Assembly: GCF_004458765.1 (NCBI RefSeq)
Contig: NZ_SPJX01000184.1
Coordinates: 248,001-312,000, forward strand
From: Microvirga pakistanensis
GTDB lineage: Bacteria > Pseudomonadota > Alphaproteobacteria > Rhizobiales > Beijerinckiaceae
Reading direction: 5' to 3'
Length of the DNA: 64,000 nt
Under the pieces are notes generated by a model. That model made no database searches. It saw only the letters and a program-made list of their open reading frames with translations, and was not told where the DNA came from. Below are positions 7,317 through 15,864 of the stretch, in pieces. A program made the position numbers and the translations under genes. Each line of letters begins with the position of its first letter. Position 1 is the stretch's first letter.

Positions 7317-7889
7317 TCATATTCTGCCCATCGTGTAGAACTCTTCGTTAGGGCGCATGCTGGTGACATTGGCCAGGCGGTTCGACATGCCGAAGAAAGC
7401 CGCGATGGCGGCGATGTCCCAGACGTCCTCCTCGCTGAAGCCGTGGGTGCTCAAGCGGGCGAAGTCGGAATCATCGACCGCGTAGGCCTCGAAGGCCACC
7501 TTCATGGCGAAGTCGAGCATCGCTTTCTGCCTGTCCGTGATGTCGGCCTTACGGTAATTGACGGCAACCTGATCGGCGATCAGCGGGTTCTTCGCCCTGA
7601 TGCGCAGGATCGCTCCATGAGCCACCACGCAATACTGGCATTGATTGGCGTTGCTGGTCGCCACCACAATCATCTCGCGTTCCGCCTTCGTGAGATTTCC
7701 CGGCTTGTCCATCAAGGCATCGTGATAGGCGAAGAAGGCGCGGAACTCGTCGGGGCGGCGGGCCAGAACAAGGAACACGTTCGGAACGAAGCCGGACTTC
7801 TCCTGGACTGCGAGGATACGCGTCCGGATGTCGTCCGGCAGATCGGCGACTTCTGGGGTCGGGAAGCGGCTGATCGGCGCTTGGCTCAT
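7317..7889 (-). CDS. AhpD-like peroxidase-related enzyme
   Basis: A 190-aa protein of the carboxymuconolactone decarboxylase/AhpD fold. The motif NANQCQYCVVAHG carries the CxxC-x3-H active site used by alkylhydroperoxidase AhpD. The N-terminal PDDIRTRILAVQEKSGFVPN block is typical of the uncharacterised peroxidase-related subfamily of about 190 aa. It would reduce peroxides through the cysteine pair in the cytosol. The GGAAGGA ribosome site fits the ATG at 7889. It diverges from the enoyl-CoA hydratase at 8014. Confidence 0.85.
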   Translation of the reverse strand: MSQAPISRFPTPEVADLPDDIRTRILAVQEKSGFVPNVFLVLARRPDEFRAFFAYHDALMDKPGNLTKAEREMIVVATSNANQCQYCVVAHGAILRIRAKNPLIADQVAVNYRKADITDRQKAMLDFAMKVAFEAYAVDDSDFARLSTHGFSEEDVWDIAAIAAFFGMSNRLANVTSMRPNEEFYTMGRI

Positions 7890-8013
7890 GAGTCTTCCTT
7901 CCTGTCGGAGGGCTTGCGGGATGGAGCATCCCTGGCAACTCGTCGACCCTCAGCTTATTGACCTTGGCTCCAGCGGACAACGTGCTTAAATGTGGGGCAG
8001 GGGGAGAGAATTC

Positions 8014-8811
8014 ATGAGCGCCCAGATTGCTTCCGATGAGCCCATCCTGGTCCGCGAGGAGCGGGAGGGAGTCGTCACCCTGACCTTGAACCGACCCGGT
8101 CAGTACAATGCGCTGTCGGAGGAGATGCTTCAGGCATTGCAGCAGAATCTGGACGGGCTCGCCGCGGACGAGAGTGTTCGCTGCGTCGTGATCGCGGCCG
8201 CCGGCAAAGCGTTCTGTGCGGGGCACGACCTCAAGCAGATGCGCTCCAATCCCCGTCAGGATTATTACGAGGATCTGTTCCAGCGCTGCGGGCGCGTCAT
8301 GCAGAGCATCGTGAACCTGCCGGTTCCTGTGATCGCCAGGGTGCACGGCATGGCGACGGCGGCAGGATGCCAGCTTGTGGCCTCCTGCGATCTGGCCGTT
8401 GCCGCCGAGAGCGCGACATTCGCCGTCTCCGGCATCAATGTCGGTCTCTTCTGTTCGACCCCGGCGGTTGCGCTCTCCCGCAACGTCGCTCCCAAGCAGG
8501 CATTCGAGATGCTGGTGACGGGGCGTTTCATCTCGGCCACGGAGGCTCTCTCCTACGGCCTCGTCAACCGCGTGGCGCCGGATCCCGAGCTCGATGCGGC
8601 CGTTGCATCGCTCACGTCCGACATCTGCTCCAAGAGCCCCGTCGCGATCCGCACGGGCAAGGCCATGTTCGCCCGGCAGCGCAGCATGAGCCTGGAAGAG
8701 GCTTATGCCTATGCGGGACAGGTCATGGCCTGCAATATGATGGCCGAGGATGCGGCGGAGGGCATCGACGCCTTCATCGGCAAGCGCAAGCCCGTGTGGA
8801 AGGGACGCTAG
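8014..8811 (+). CDS. enoyl-CoA hydratase/isomerase family protein
   Basis: A 265-aa crotonase-fold enzyme expected to hydrate enoyl-CoA thioesters in fatty-acid-type oxidation. It shows the N-terminal VVTLTLNRPGQYNALS strand, the oxyanion-hole segment AAAGKAFCAGHDLKQM, and GMATAAGCQLVASCDLAVAA in the second half of the site. The start at 8014 is chosen for the GGGGAG ribosome site; an ATG at 7990 lies further upstream without one. It ends 13 bases from the convergent acyl-CoA synthetase, so the two could serve one CoA-thioester pathway, although they are not co-transcribed. The substrate cannot be told from sequence. Confidence 0.9.
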   Translation: MSAQIASDEPILVREEREGVVTLTLNRPGQYNALSEEMLQALQQNLDGLAADESVRCVVIAAAGKAFCAGHDLKQMRSNPRQDYYEDLFQRCGRVMQSIVNLPVPVIARVHGMATAAGCQLVASCDLAVAAESATFAVSGINVGLFCSTPAVALSRNVAPKQAFEMLVTGRFISATEALSYGLVNRVAPDPELDAAVASLTSDICSKSPVAIRTGKAMFARQRSMSLEEAYAYAGQVMACNMMAEDAAEGIDAFIGKRKPVWKGR

Positions 8812-8824
8812 TTCGCCCCCTCCG

Positions 8825-10465
8825 TCACGCGCTGCGCGCGTGGGCCCGCGCCATTTCGCGCAGCTGGAATTTCTGGATCTTGCCGGTGGACGTTTTCGGC
8901 AGCTCGGTGAAGATCACCGTGCGCGGACATTTGAACGAAGCGAGATGCTGTCGGCACCAGGCGATGAGGTCTTCGGCCGTCGCTGAATGATCCGCCCTCA
9001 GCTCCACGAAGGCGCACGGCGTTTCGCCCCATTTCTCGTCCGGCATCGCAACGACGGCGACCGCCTGGACCGCAGGATGCTTGTAGAGCGCGTCCTCGAC
9101 TTCGATGGAGGAGATGTTCTCTCCCCCGGAGATGATGATGTCCTTCGAGCGGTCCTTCAGCTGCACGTAGCCGTCGGGGTACTTCACTCCGAGATCGCCG
9201 GAATGGAACCAGCCGCCCGCGAAGGCTTTCTCGGTCGAGTCGGGATTCTTCAGATAGCCTTTCATCACGACATTGCCCCGGAACATGACCTCGCCGAGCG
9301 TCTTTCCATCCGCGGGCACCGGCTGCATCGTGTCCGGGTCGAGCACGTCGAGGGCTTCGAGCACCGGATAGCGCACGCCCTGACGCGCTTTTTTCGCCGC
9401 GTATTCGGCAGGCGGCAGCTTGTCCCAGTCCGCGTGCCACTCGTTGACCACGGCGGGGCCGTAGACCTCCGTCAGACCGTAGAGATGCGTCACGTCGAAA
9501 CCCGCATCCTTCATGGCGGCCAGCACGGCTTCCGGCGGAGGCGCCGCCGCCGTCATGAAGCGGACCGTCTGGGAGAATGCGCGCTTCTCAAGAATCGGCG
9601 CATTCAGGAGCATCGACATCACGATTGGCGCGCCGCAGAGATGGGTCACCCCGTAGTCGGCCAGGGCATCGTACATGGGCTTCGATCGAACGGCGCGCAG
9701 GCAGACATGCGTGCCGGCGACGATCGACAGCGACCATGGGAAACACCAGCCGTTGCAGTGGAACATGGGCAGCGTCCAAAGGTAAACGGGATGCTGGCCC
9801 ATGGCGCCGGTGACGATGTTGCCCATCGCGAGCAGATACGCGCCACGGTGGTGATAGACCACGCCCTTCGGGTCCCCCGTGGTGCCGGATGTGTAGTTCA
9901 GGGTGATGGCGTCCCACTCGTCCCCAGGCAGGTTCCAGGCGAATGCGGGATCGCCCTCCGCCAGAAAATCTTCGTATTCGAGTGCGCCCAGGCGCTCGCC
10001 CGAACCCGTGAACTCGGGATCGTCGTAGTCGATGACGAGGGGCTTGGCGGAAGCGAGTTCGAGAGCGGCCTTCACGACGCCCGAGAACTCACGATCCGTG
10101 ATGAGCACCTTCGCTTCGCTGTGATCGAGAGAGAAGGCGATGATCTTGGCGTCGAGGCGGGTGTTGAGCGTGTTGAGCACCGCGCCCGCCATGGGCACGC
10201 CGTAATGGCATTCGAGCATGGCGGGGGTGTTGGGCAGCACCACCGACACCGTGTCGCCGCGCCCGATCCCGCGACGGGCCAGAGCCGACGCCAGGCGCCG
10301 GGAGCGGGCATAGAAATCCCGATAGCTGCGCCGCAAGGAGCCATGGATGATGGCCGTGTGCTCAGGGTGAACGCTTGCGGCCCGCTCCAGGAATGTGAGG
10401 GGCGTGAGAGGCTGGTAGTTCGCCGGGTTCTTATCGAGATTCGTGTCGTAAACAGTCGAGGTCAC
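8825..10465 (-). CDS. acyl-CoA synthetase (AMP-forming, fatty-acid CoA ligase type)
   Basis: A 546-aa adenylate-forming ligase. The phosphate loop is LNYTSGTTGDPKGVVYHHRG near residue 190. The adenine motif HLYGLTEVYGPAV and the hinge GWFHSGDLGVKYPDGYVQLK follow, and the C-terminal KTSTGKIQKFQLR supplies the catalytic lysine region. The pattern is that of medium/long-chain or methyl-branched acyl-CoA synthetases found alone in alphaproteobacteria. The start is a GTG at 10465 with GGGAAAA upstream. It is convergent with the enoyl-CoA hydratase. Confidence 0.92.
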   Translation of the reverse strand: MTSTVYDTNLDKNPANYQPLTPLTFLERAASVHPEHTAIIHGSLRRSYRDFYARSRRLASALARRGIGRGDTVSVVLPNTPAMLECHYGVPMAGAVLNTLNTRLDAKIIAFSLDHSEAKVLITDREFSGVVKAALELASAKPLVIDYDDPEFTGSGERLGALEYEDFLAEGDPAFAWNLPGDEWDAITLNYTSGTTGDPKGVVYHHRGAYLLAMGNIVTGAMGQHPVYLWTLPMFHCNGWCFPWSLSIVAGTHVCLRAVRSKPMYDALADYGVTHLCGAPIVMSMLLNAPILEKRAFSQTVRFMTAAAPPPEAVLAAMKDAGFDVTHLYGLTEVYGPAVVNEWHADWDKLPPAEYAAKKARQGVRYPVLEALDVLDPDTMQPVPADGKTLGEVMFRGNVVMKGYLKNPDSTEKAFAGGWFHSGDLGVKYPDGYVQLKDRSKDIIISGGENISSIEVEDALYKHPAVQAVAVVAMPDEKWGETPCAFVELRADHSATAEDLIAWCRQHLASFKCPRTVIFTELPKTSTGKIQKFQLREMARAHARSA

Positions 10466-10576
10466 GAGCGTTTTCCCAATGTCTGCCGATATGATGCCCA
10501 GGGGCCCGGCAGGATGTTCTTGTATAACCCCATCCTACCAAAGGGCCATGCACCCGTCGCGTGTGTTTACGGCAGG

Positions 10577-10636
10577 CATGCCTTAGCAATAAGGCGTGTT
10601 GATGAGGCGGCAGGGCTGCCTCGCGGGCGGCCCTGC
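10577..10636 (-). terminator. two hairpins downstream of the orphan binding-protein gene
   Basis: Ten bases beyond the stop at 10646, an 11-bp stem (10610-10620 with 10626-10636, one G-U pair) is followed by a second stem with a GCAA loop (CATGCCTTA 10577-10585 with TAAGGCGTG 10590-10598). Neither has a U run on the minus strand, so they may be mRNA-stabilising or Rho-associated structures rather than a classical terminator. Confidence 0.4.
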
Positions 10637-10645
10637 GTCACGTCT

Positions 10646-11875
10646 TTACTGGCCCACCTTCACGAGCGGGCAATCGCTGTCCGAGAGCGGGCGGAAGGCC
10701 TCGTCGCCCGGGATCGTCCGGATCAGCTTCAGGTAATCCCAGGGCTCGCGGGATTCCTCGGGTTTCTTCACCTCGAGCACGTAGAGGTCGTGGACCATGC
10801 GGCCGTCCTCACGGATCTTGCCGTTCTTGGCGAAGAAGTCGTTCACCGGCAGTTCCTTCATCTTCCGCGCGACGGCCCGCGCCTCGTCCGTGCCTGCGGC
10901 CTCGATGGCCTTGAGGTAGTGGATGATCGACGAGTAGACCCCCGCCTGACCCATTGTCGGCATGGCCTTGTGGCGCTCGTAGAAGCGCTTCGACCAGGCG
11001 CGCGTCTCGTCGTTGAGGTCCCAATAGAAGGCCTGGGTCATCAGGAGACCCTTCGCCTGTTCCAACCCGATCGCATGAACGTCGGTGATGTGCATGTAGA
11101 GACCCGCGAGCTGCAGACCGGCCTCCGTGATCCCGAACTCATGCGCCTGCTTGATCGCATTCACCGTATCGGCGCCGGAATTGGCGACCCCGATGATCTT
11201 CGCCCCCGAGCTCTGGGCCTGGAGGAGGAAGGACGAGAAATCGTGGTTGCCTTGGGGGTGCCGGACGCCACCGGCGACCTTTCCGCCCGCCTTGATCACG
11301 GCATCGGCGGTGTCGCGCTCCAGGGCGTGTCCGAAGGCGTAATCCGCCGTCAGGAAGAACCAGGGGCCACGCTTTGCGAGAGGCTGTCCCGTCCCGACGG
11401 CCAGTCCATAGGTATCATACGTCCAGTGGATGCCCACGGGGGAGCAGAACTTGCCCGTGAAATCCGAGGATCCACCCGTCGAAGCGATGATCAGGCGGTT
11501 CTTTTGGCGGCCGATCTCCTGGATGGCCAGCATGACGGAGGAGGTGGGCAGATCGACGATGGTGTCCACCTTCTCCACATCGATCCAGCGATTGGCGACG
11601 GCGGAGCCGACGTCCGGCTTGTTCTGATGGTCGCCGGCCACCACTTCGATGGGTTTCCCGAGCACCTTGCCGCCGAAATCCTCAATGGCCATCCGGGCGG
11701 CGATGGTCGAACCGGGGCCTGCCATGTCCGCATAGATGCCGGACTGGTCGTTCATCACCCCGATCTTGACCACCCCATCGGAGATCGCATCAGGGGTTTG
11801 AGCCGCGGCAAGCGAGACTCCTACGGACATGGTGCTGACGATCGCTGCCAGCGCGATTGGGTGCCTGCAGGGCAT
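10646..11875 (-). CDS. ABC transporter substrate-binding protein, branched-chain amino acid type (orphan)
   Basis: A 409-aa periplasmic binding protein with a signal peptide (IALAAIVSTMSVGVSLAAAQ) and the mature start VKIGVMNDQSGIYADMAGPG, the usual opening of the LivK-like family. The ATG at 11875 is chosen because GGGAGAG precedes it; the frame extends upstream without a ribosome site. It has no permease or ATPase genes beside it, so it must use a transporter encoded elsewhere or act as a sensor partner. LivK-like proteins in this order bind amino acids, amides, urea or aromatic acids; the ligand here is unknown. Confidence 0.88.
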   Translation of the reverse strand: MPCRHPIALAAIVSTMSVGVSLAAAQTPDAISDGVVKIGVMNDQSGIYADMAGPGSTIAARMAIEDFGGKVLGKPIEVVAGDHQNKPDVGSAVANRWIDVEKVDTIVDLPTSSVMLAIQEIGRQKNRLIIASTGGSSDFTGKFCSPVGIHWTYDTYGLAVGTGQPLAKRGPWFFLTADYAFGHALERDTADAVIKAGGKVAGGVRHPQGNHDFSSFLLQAQSSGAKIIGVANSGADTVNAIKQAHEFGITEAGLQLAGLYMHITDVHAIGLEQAKGLLMTQAFYWDLNDETRAWSKRFYERHKAMPTMGQAGVYSSIIHYLKAIEAAGTDEARAVARKMKELPVNDFFAKNGKIREDGRMVHDLYVLEVKKPEESREPWDYLKLIRTIPGDEAFRPLSDSDCPLVKVGQ

Positions 11876-12184
11876 TGTTCTCTCCCGTGATGAGGTTTGG
11901 TGACGGAGAGACAAAACGCCATGCCGCGTTCTTGTCAACGGAAAAGTTCCTTATAAAGAACAAATCGGACTGGAATTGCGACCTGGGCAATGGATCGACA
12001 AAGACGGACAGGCCTCGGTCTCGGGGCAAGTGCCTCGCGACGCCGGAGGGCGGGGCCATGTCGGTGCTTCTGTTCTCCGAAAAGAACGAGCCCCAGGGGG
12101 GGAGCCCTCTGGCCGACGGGCCTGCCTCCATCCTGAAACGAAAGAGGCCCCTGTGACGCGAGGCGCCCCTTATCATCTTGGCTC
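11876..12184. other. 309-bp interval between orphan binding protein and uxuA
   Basis: It holds the promoter and ribosome site of the minus-strand binding-protein gene and the region downstream of uxuA. A plus-strand frame at 11857-12156 is arginine-rich and has no ribosome site. No hairpin followed by a clean T run was found for uxuA. Confidence 0.45.
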
Positions 12185-13381
12185 TTAGAGCGGCAGGCCT
12201 CGAAGCGCCGAAACCGCCGACATCACGCCGCGAAGCTCGGCGAGTCCCTTCAGGCGGCCGATGGCCGGGTAGCCCGGGTGCGTCGGCTTGCCCACGTCGT
12301 CGAGCAGTTCGTGGCCGTGATCGGGACGCATCGGAATGCGCCAGCGGTCGCTGCCGGCATCCTTGCGGCGCTTCTGCTCTTCGAGAAGCGCGGTGACCAC
12401 CGCCACCATGTCCGTGTCGCCTCCGAGATGGTCCGCTTCCATGAAGGAGCCGTCCGGCTCCTTGGCGACATTGCGCAAGTGAGCAAACCAGATCCGGTCG
12501 GCAAAGCGTCTCGCAATCGCCGGCACATCGTTGGACGGGCCGGCTCCCAGGGAGCCGCTGCAGAGCGTGATGCCGTTGGCGGGCGAGTCGACGGCGCCGA
12601 CGATGAAGGCAAGGTCCTCCGCGTTCGAGACGATGCGGGGCAAGCCCATTAGCGGACGCGGCGGGTCGTCCGGGTGGATGCACATGCGGATGCCCACCTC
12701 TTCCGCAACGGGGATGACCTCGCGCAGGAAGCGCGCCAGGTTTTCGCGCAGGGCCGCGGCATCGATCCCTCTGTAGCGGTCGAGCATCGCACGCAGGCCC
12801 GGAACGTCGTAGCGGTCATAGGCGCCGGGCAGGCCCGCCATGATGTTCGCGAGCAGCTTGCTGCGGGCGGCCTCGGAGGATCTTTCATACCATTCCTTGG
12901 CGCGCGCGAGGACCTCCGGCGACTGCTCCGCCTCGGCGCCGGGACGCTCCAGCATGAAGCAGTCGAACGCGGCGTATTCATGGGCGTTGAAGCGCAGCGC
13001 AGTTCCTCCCCCGGGAAGAGGGTGGGCGAGCTCGGTGCGCGTCCAGTCGACGACCGGCATGAAGTTGTAGCACACCGTCGTGATACCGCATTGTGCGAGG
13101 TTGCGCAGGGATTGGCGGTAATTGTCGAAGAGCGTGGTGAGATCGCCTTCGCCGATCTTGATGTTCTCATGGATCGGCAGGCTCTCGACCACGCTCCAGC
13201 GCAGGCCCAGCGACCGGTCGGCGGCGATTTCGGCCTTGCGCTTCTCGATCTCCTCCACACTCCACACGACGCCATAGGGAATGTGATGCAGGGCTGTCAC
13301 GATTCCTGTCGCGCCAGTCTGCCGGATATGAGGAAGCTGAACGGCATCGTCGGGACCGAACCAGCGCCAAGTCTGTTCCAT
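12185..13381 (-). CDS. uxuA: mannonate dehydratase
   Basis: A 398-aa TIM-barrel enzyme that dehydrates D-mannonate to 2-keto-3-deoxy-D-gluconate. Family marks include MEQTWRWFGPDD and HHIPYGVVW at the N terminus, NFMPVVDWTRT, and the metal-site segments CIHPDDPP near residue 235 and MRPDHGHELLDD near the end. The length equals the usual 390-400 aa. It lies 59 bases downstream of uxaA and would be the last gene of the GntR-uxaA-uxuA transcript. Cytosolic, manganese- or iron-dependent in characterised members. Confidence 0.96.
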   Translation of the reverse strand: MEQTWRWFGPDDAVQLPHIRQTGATGIVTALHHIPYGVVWSVEEIEKRKAEIAADRSLGLRWSVVESLPIHENIKIGEGDLTTLFDNYRQSLRNLAQCGITTVCYNFMPVVDWTRTELAHPLPGGGTALRFNAHEYAAFDCFMLERPGAEAEQSPEVLARAKEWYERSSEAARSKLLANIMAGLPGAYDRYDVPGLRAMLDRYRGIDAAALRENLARFLREVIPVAEEVGIRMCIHPDDPPRPLMGLPRIVSNAEDLAFIVGAVDSPANGITLCSGSLGAGPSNDVPAIARRFADRIWFAHLRNVAKEPDGSFMEADHLGGDTDMVAVVTALLEEQKRRKDAGSDRWRIPMRPDHGHELLDDVGKPTHPGYPAIGRLKGLAELRGVMSAVSALRGLPL

Positions 13382-13440
13382 GAAAGCACCTTACGGGATT
13401 GGCCGATCTCCCGATCGGCTTTGAGGTTTGAACCTGATTC

Positions 13441-14973
13441 CTACATCACCGCGCCGATCTGCCAGGGCAGGAACTCGGCATCGCCATATCCGAGAAGCTC
13501 CGACTTCGACCGCTCCCCAGAGGCCACTCTCAGGATTGTTTCGAAGATCTCCCGACCCTTCTCGGCAATTGAAACGCCGTCGAGAATATCGCCGCAATTG
13601 ACATCCATGTCGTCGATCATCCGCTGGTAGACGTCGCTGTTCGTCGCGAGCTTGATCGAGGGCGTGGGCTTGCAGCCATAGGCCGAGCCGCGCCCGGTGG
13701 TGAAGCGCAGAACGTTCGCGCCGCCGGCCACCTGTCCCGTCGCCGAGACCGGATCGTAGCCGGGCGTATCCATGAACACGAAGCCTCTCGCCGTGACCGG
13801 CTCGGCATAGCGGTACACGCCCTTGAGCGTCGTCGTGCCGCCCTTGGCCGCCGCCCCCAGAGACTTCTCGAGGATCGTCGTGAGGCCGCCAGCCTTGTTG
13901 CCGGGAGAGGGGTTGTTGTTCATCTCGCCCCTGTTGCGCGCCGTGTATTCTTCCCACCAGCCGATCAGATCCACGAGCTTTTCGCCGATCTCGCGCGTTG
14001 CGGCGCGGCGGGTGAGGAGATGCTCCGCGCCATAGATCTCAGGGGTTTCCGACAGGATTGCGGTGCCGCCATTCTTGACGAGAAGATCGACAGCCGCTCC
14101 CAAGGCGGGGTTCGCCGTGATGCCCGAATAGCCGTCCGAGCCGCCGCATTGCAAAGCGAGCATCAGTTCGGAGGCGGGCACCGTCTCGCGTTGGACACGA
14201 TTGGCCAGCGGAAGCATGTCGCGGATCGCCGCGACGCCGGCTTCGACGGATTTGCGCGTGCCGCCGGTCTCCTGAATCGTCAGGGAACGGAACGTGTCGC
14301 TCTCCTCGATCGCGTAGAGCTCCTTCCAGCGCCCGATCTGAAAGACCTCGCAGCCCAGGCCGACCATGAGAACTCCGGCCATGTTGGGATTGGACGCATA
14401 GCCCCACTGAGTCCGCTTGAGGATGTCGGCCCCTTCACCCTTGTGATCCATGCCGCAGCCCGTGCCGTGCACCAGGGGAATGACGCCATCGATGTGAGGA
14501 TAGTCGCTGAGTATGCCCGATTGCTCGATTTCACGTGCGATGAAGCGCGCAACGGAAGCCGAGCAGTTCACGCTCGTCAGGATCGCCAGGTAGTTCCGGG
14601 TTCCGACCTTGCCGTTCGCGCGTCGATAGCCCTGAAATGTCGCACGCGCCTCGACGGGGAGCACGGCCTCAGGCCTAGCGTCCTCGGCGAAGCGATAATC
14701 GCGCGCGAAGGCATGCATCTCCACGTTATGCTCGTGCAGCCATTCACCGGGCTCGATCGGCTTCGATGCGAAGCCGATGATCTGGCCGAACTTGAGGATT
14801 GGATCGCCTTGCGCGATCCCGGCAGTGGCCATCTTGTGGCCTTTAAGGACGCGGTTCTTGGCCGTAACCCCATGCAGGACCGATCCAGGCATGATGGGAT
14901 CGACGGCTACGACAAGGTTGTCGCGTTCGTGAAGGTGCACAACTCGCGGTGCGAGGGTCGGCTTGTCCAGCAT
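13441..14973 (-). CDS. uxaA: altronate dehydratase
   Basis: A 510-aa protein with an N-terminal SAF domain (about residues 10-90) and the large UxaA catalytic domain. Motifs include HGTGCGMDHKGEG, GLGCEVFQIG, LQCGGSDGYSGITANP and FTTGRGSAYGCKPTPSIKLA; the conserved cysteines bind the iron of the active site. It dehydrates D-altronate, from galacturonate, to 2-keto-3-deoxygluconate. The start at 14973 has GGAAGGA seven bases upstream; a start ten codons earlier lacks this. It is 43 bases downstream of the GntR gene and is very likely co-transcribed with it. Confidence 0.95.
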   Translation of the reverse strand: MLDKPTLAPRVVHLHERDNLVVAVDPIMPGSVLHGVTAKNRVLKGHKMATAGIAQGDPILKFGQIIGFASKPIEPGEWLHEHNVEMHAFARDYRFAEDARPEAVLPVEARATFQGYRRANGKVGTRNYLAILTSVNCSASVARFIAREIEQSGILSDYPHIDGVIPLVHGTGCGMDHKGEGADILKRTQWGYASNPNMAGVLMVGLGCEVFQIGRWKELYAIEESDTFRSLTIQETGGTRKSVEAGVAAIRDMLPLANRVQRETVPASELMLALQCGGSDGYSGITANPALGAAVDLLVKNGGTAILSETPEIYGAEHLLTRRAATREIGEKLVDLIGWWEEYTARNRGEMNNNPSPGNKAGGLTTILEKSLGAAAKGGTTTLKGVYRYAEPVTARGFVFMDTPGYDPVSATGQVAGGANVLRFTTGRGSAYGCKPTPSIKLATNSDVYQRMIDDMDVNCGDILDGVSIAEKGREIFETILRVASGERSKSELLGYGDAEFLPWQIGAVM

Positions 14974-15016
14974 CGTCGATCCTTCCGGCGAGGCCCTATC
15001 CATCGAGAGCGAACGC

Positions 15017-15745
15017 TCAGGCGCTGAGAACGTCCGCAGACGTTTCCGTCTCGGACTCGAACAGGTGCGGGTGCTGCGCCGCGAGTTCCGGCAGTGTGCG
15101 CAGGATCTCGCTCAGATGCTGGTGCATCGCCTCCTGCGCGGCCGCCGGGTTCTTCTCCTTGATCGCGTTCACGATCAGCACGTGCTGTGCGAGGACCACA
15201 TGCCGCGGCACGGCCTTCGTCATGTCGAGAAATCGCACGCGGTCCATCTGCGGCTTGATGTCTTCGATCATTCGCCACGCGGCGGGGCGACCAGCCGTCT
15301 CCGCGAGAAGCCGGTGAAACTCCTCGTCGAGCGCAAGGAACTCCTCCGTGGAGGCGGAGCGCTGCGCCCGGCGCTGCCGGGTGAGGCTGGCATTCAGCTC
15401 CGCAAGCATGACTGGCGTCGCCTTCAACGCGGCCTCGTGGACGACCGCGCATTCCACCGCGTCCCGGATGAAGCGTGCGTCCTCGACGCCCGCTCGCGAG
15501 ATCTTGACCACCTGCGTGCCCCGCTGCGGCAGTACCCGAACGAGGCCCGCCTCGCTGAGCTTGATCAGCGCCTCCCTGACCGGCGAGCGGCTGACGCCGA
15601 ACTTCTGGGCAAGGTCCTGCTCGGACAGCATTTCGCCCGGCGAGATCTGCATGGTCACGATGGCTTGGCGCAGGGCGCGCGTGACCTGCCGGGCCATCGG
15701 CTCGCGGCTGGCGTCGAGTTTCGCAAGGGCAGGTCTATTAGTCAT
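15017..15745 (-). CDS. GntR-family (FadR/FCD subfamily) regulator of the hexuronate locus
   Basis: A 242-aa regulator. The winged helix-turn-helix (residues about 15-75, GEMLSEQDLAQKFGVSRSPV then REALIKLSEAGLV) is followed by an all-helical FCD ligand domain with the metal/ligand histidines spread through DEEFHRLLAETAG, LAQHVLIVNAI and AMHQHLSEIL. Members of this branch (UxuR/ExuR/KdgR types) bind sugar acids and repress until induced. It is divergent from uxaC with a 119-bp gap and heads the uxaA-uxuA transcript. The ATG at 15745 is used; a GTG at 15754 is possible. The inverted repeat at 15756-15770 touches its start. Confidence 0.9.
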   Translation of the reverse strand: MTNRPALAKLDASREPMARQVTRALRQAIVTMQISPGEMLSEQDLAQKFGVSRSPVREALIKLSEAGLVRVLPQRGTQVVKISRAGVEDARFIRDAVECAVVHEAALKATPVMLAELNASLTRQRRAQRSASTEEFLALDEEFHRLLAETAGRPAAWRMIEDIKPQMDRVRFLDMTKAVPRHVVLAQHVLIVNAIKEKNPAAAQEAMHQHLSEILRTLPELAAQHPHLFESETETSADVLSA

Positions 15746-15755
15746 AAGTGGCACA

Positions 15756-15770
15756 CTACCATACTAGTAG
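15756..15770. promoter_or_regulatory. candidate GntR operator in the hexuronate divergent promoter
   Basis: CTACCATACTAGTAG is an inverted repeat (CTAC, seven bases, GTAG) 11 bases upstream of the GntR start and about 95 bases upstream of uxaC. Its size and position suit a site that lets the regulator control both divergent transcripts and itself. The motif contains an ACTAGT palindrome. No second copy was found in the window. Confidence 0.45.
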
Positions 15771-15864
15771 GCCATTGCAAAGCCGCTGCAACCGCTCTAA
15801 TCTCTGAACCGATCTCGGAGAGCGACCGGAAAAGGTCGGGACGAAACGCTATAGGGAGAATGCC

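Noticed and set aside
8987-11890. 967-codon plus-strand frame
   Set aside because: It runs antisense through the acyl-CoA synthetase and binding-protein genes. It is histidine-, arginine- and glycine-rich with no family resemblance, as expected of the complementary frame in high-GC DNA.
14020-15027. 335-codon plus-strand frame over uxaA
   Set aside because: Antisense to a clear altronate dehydratase; no family match.
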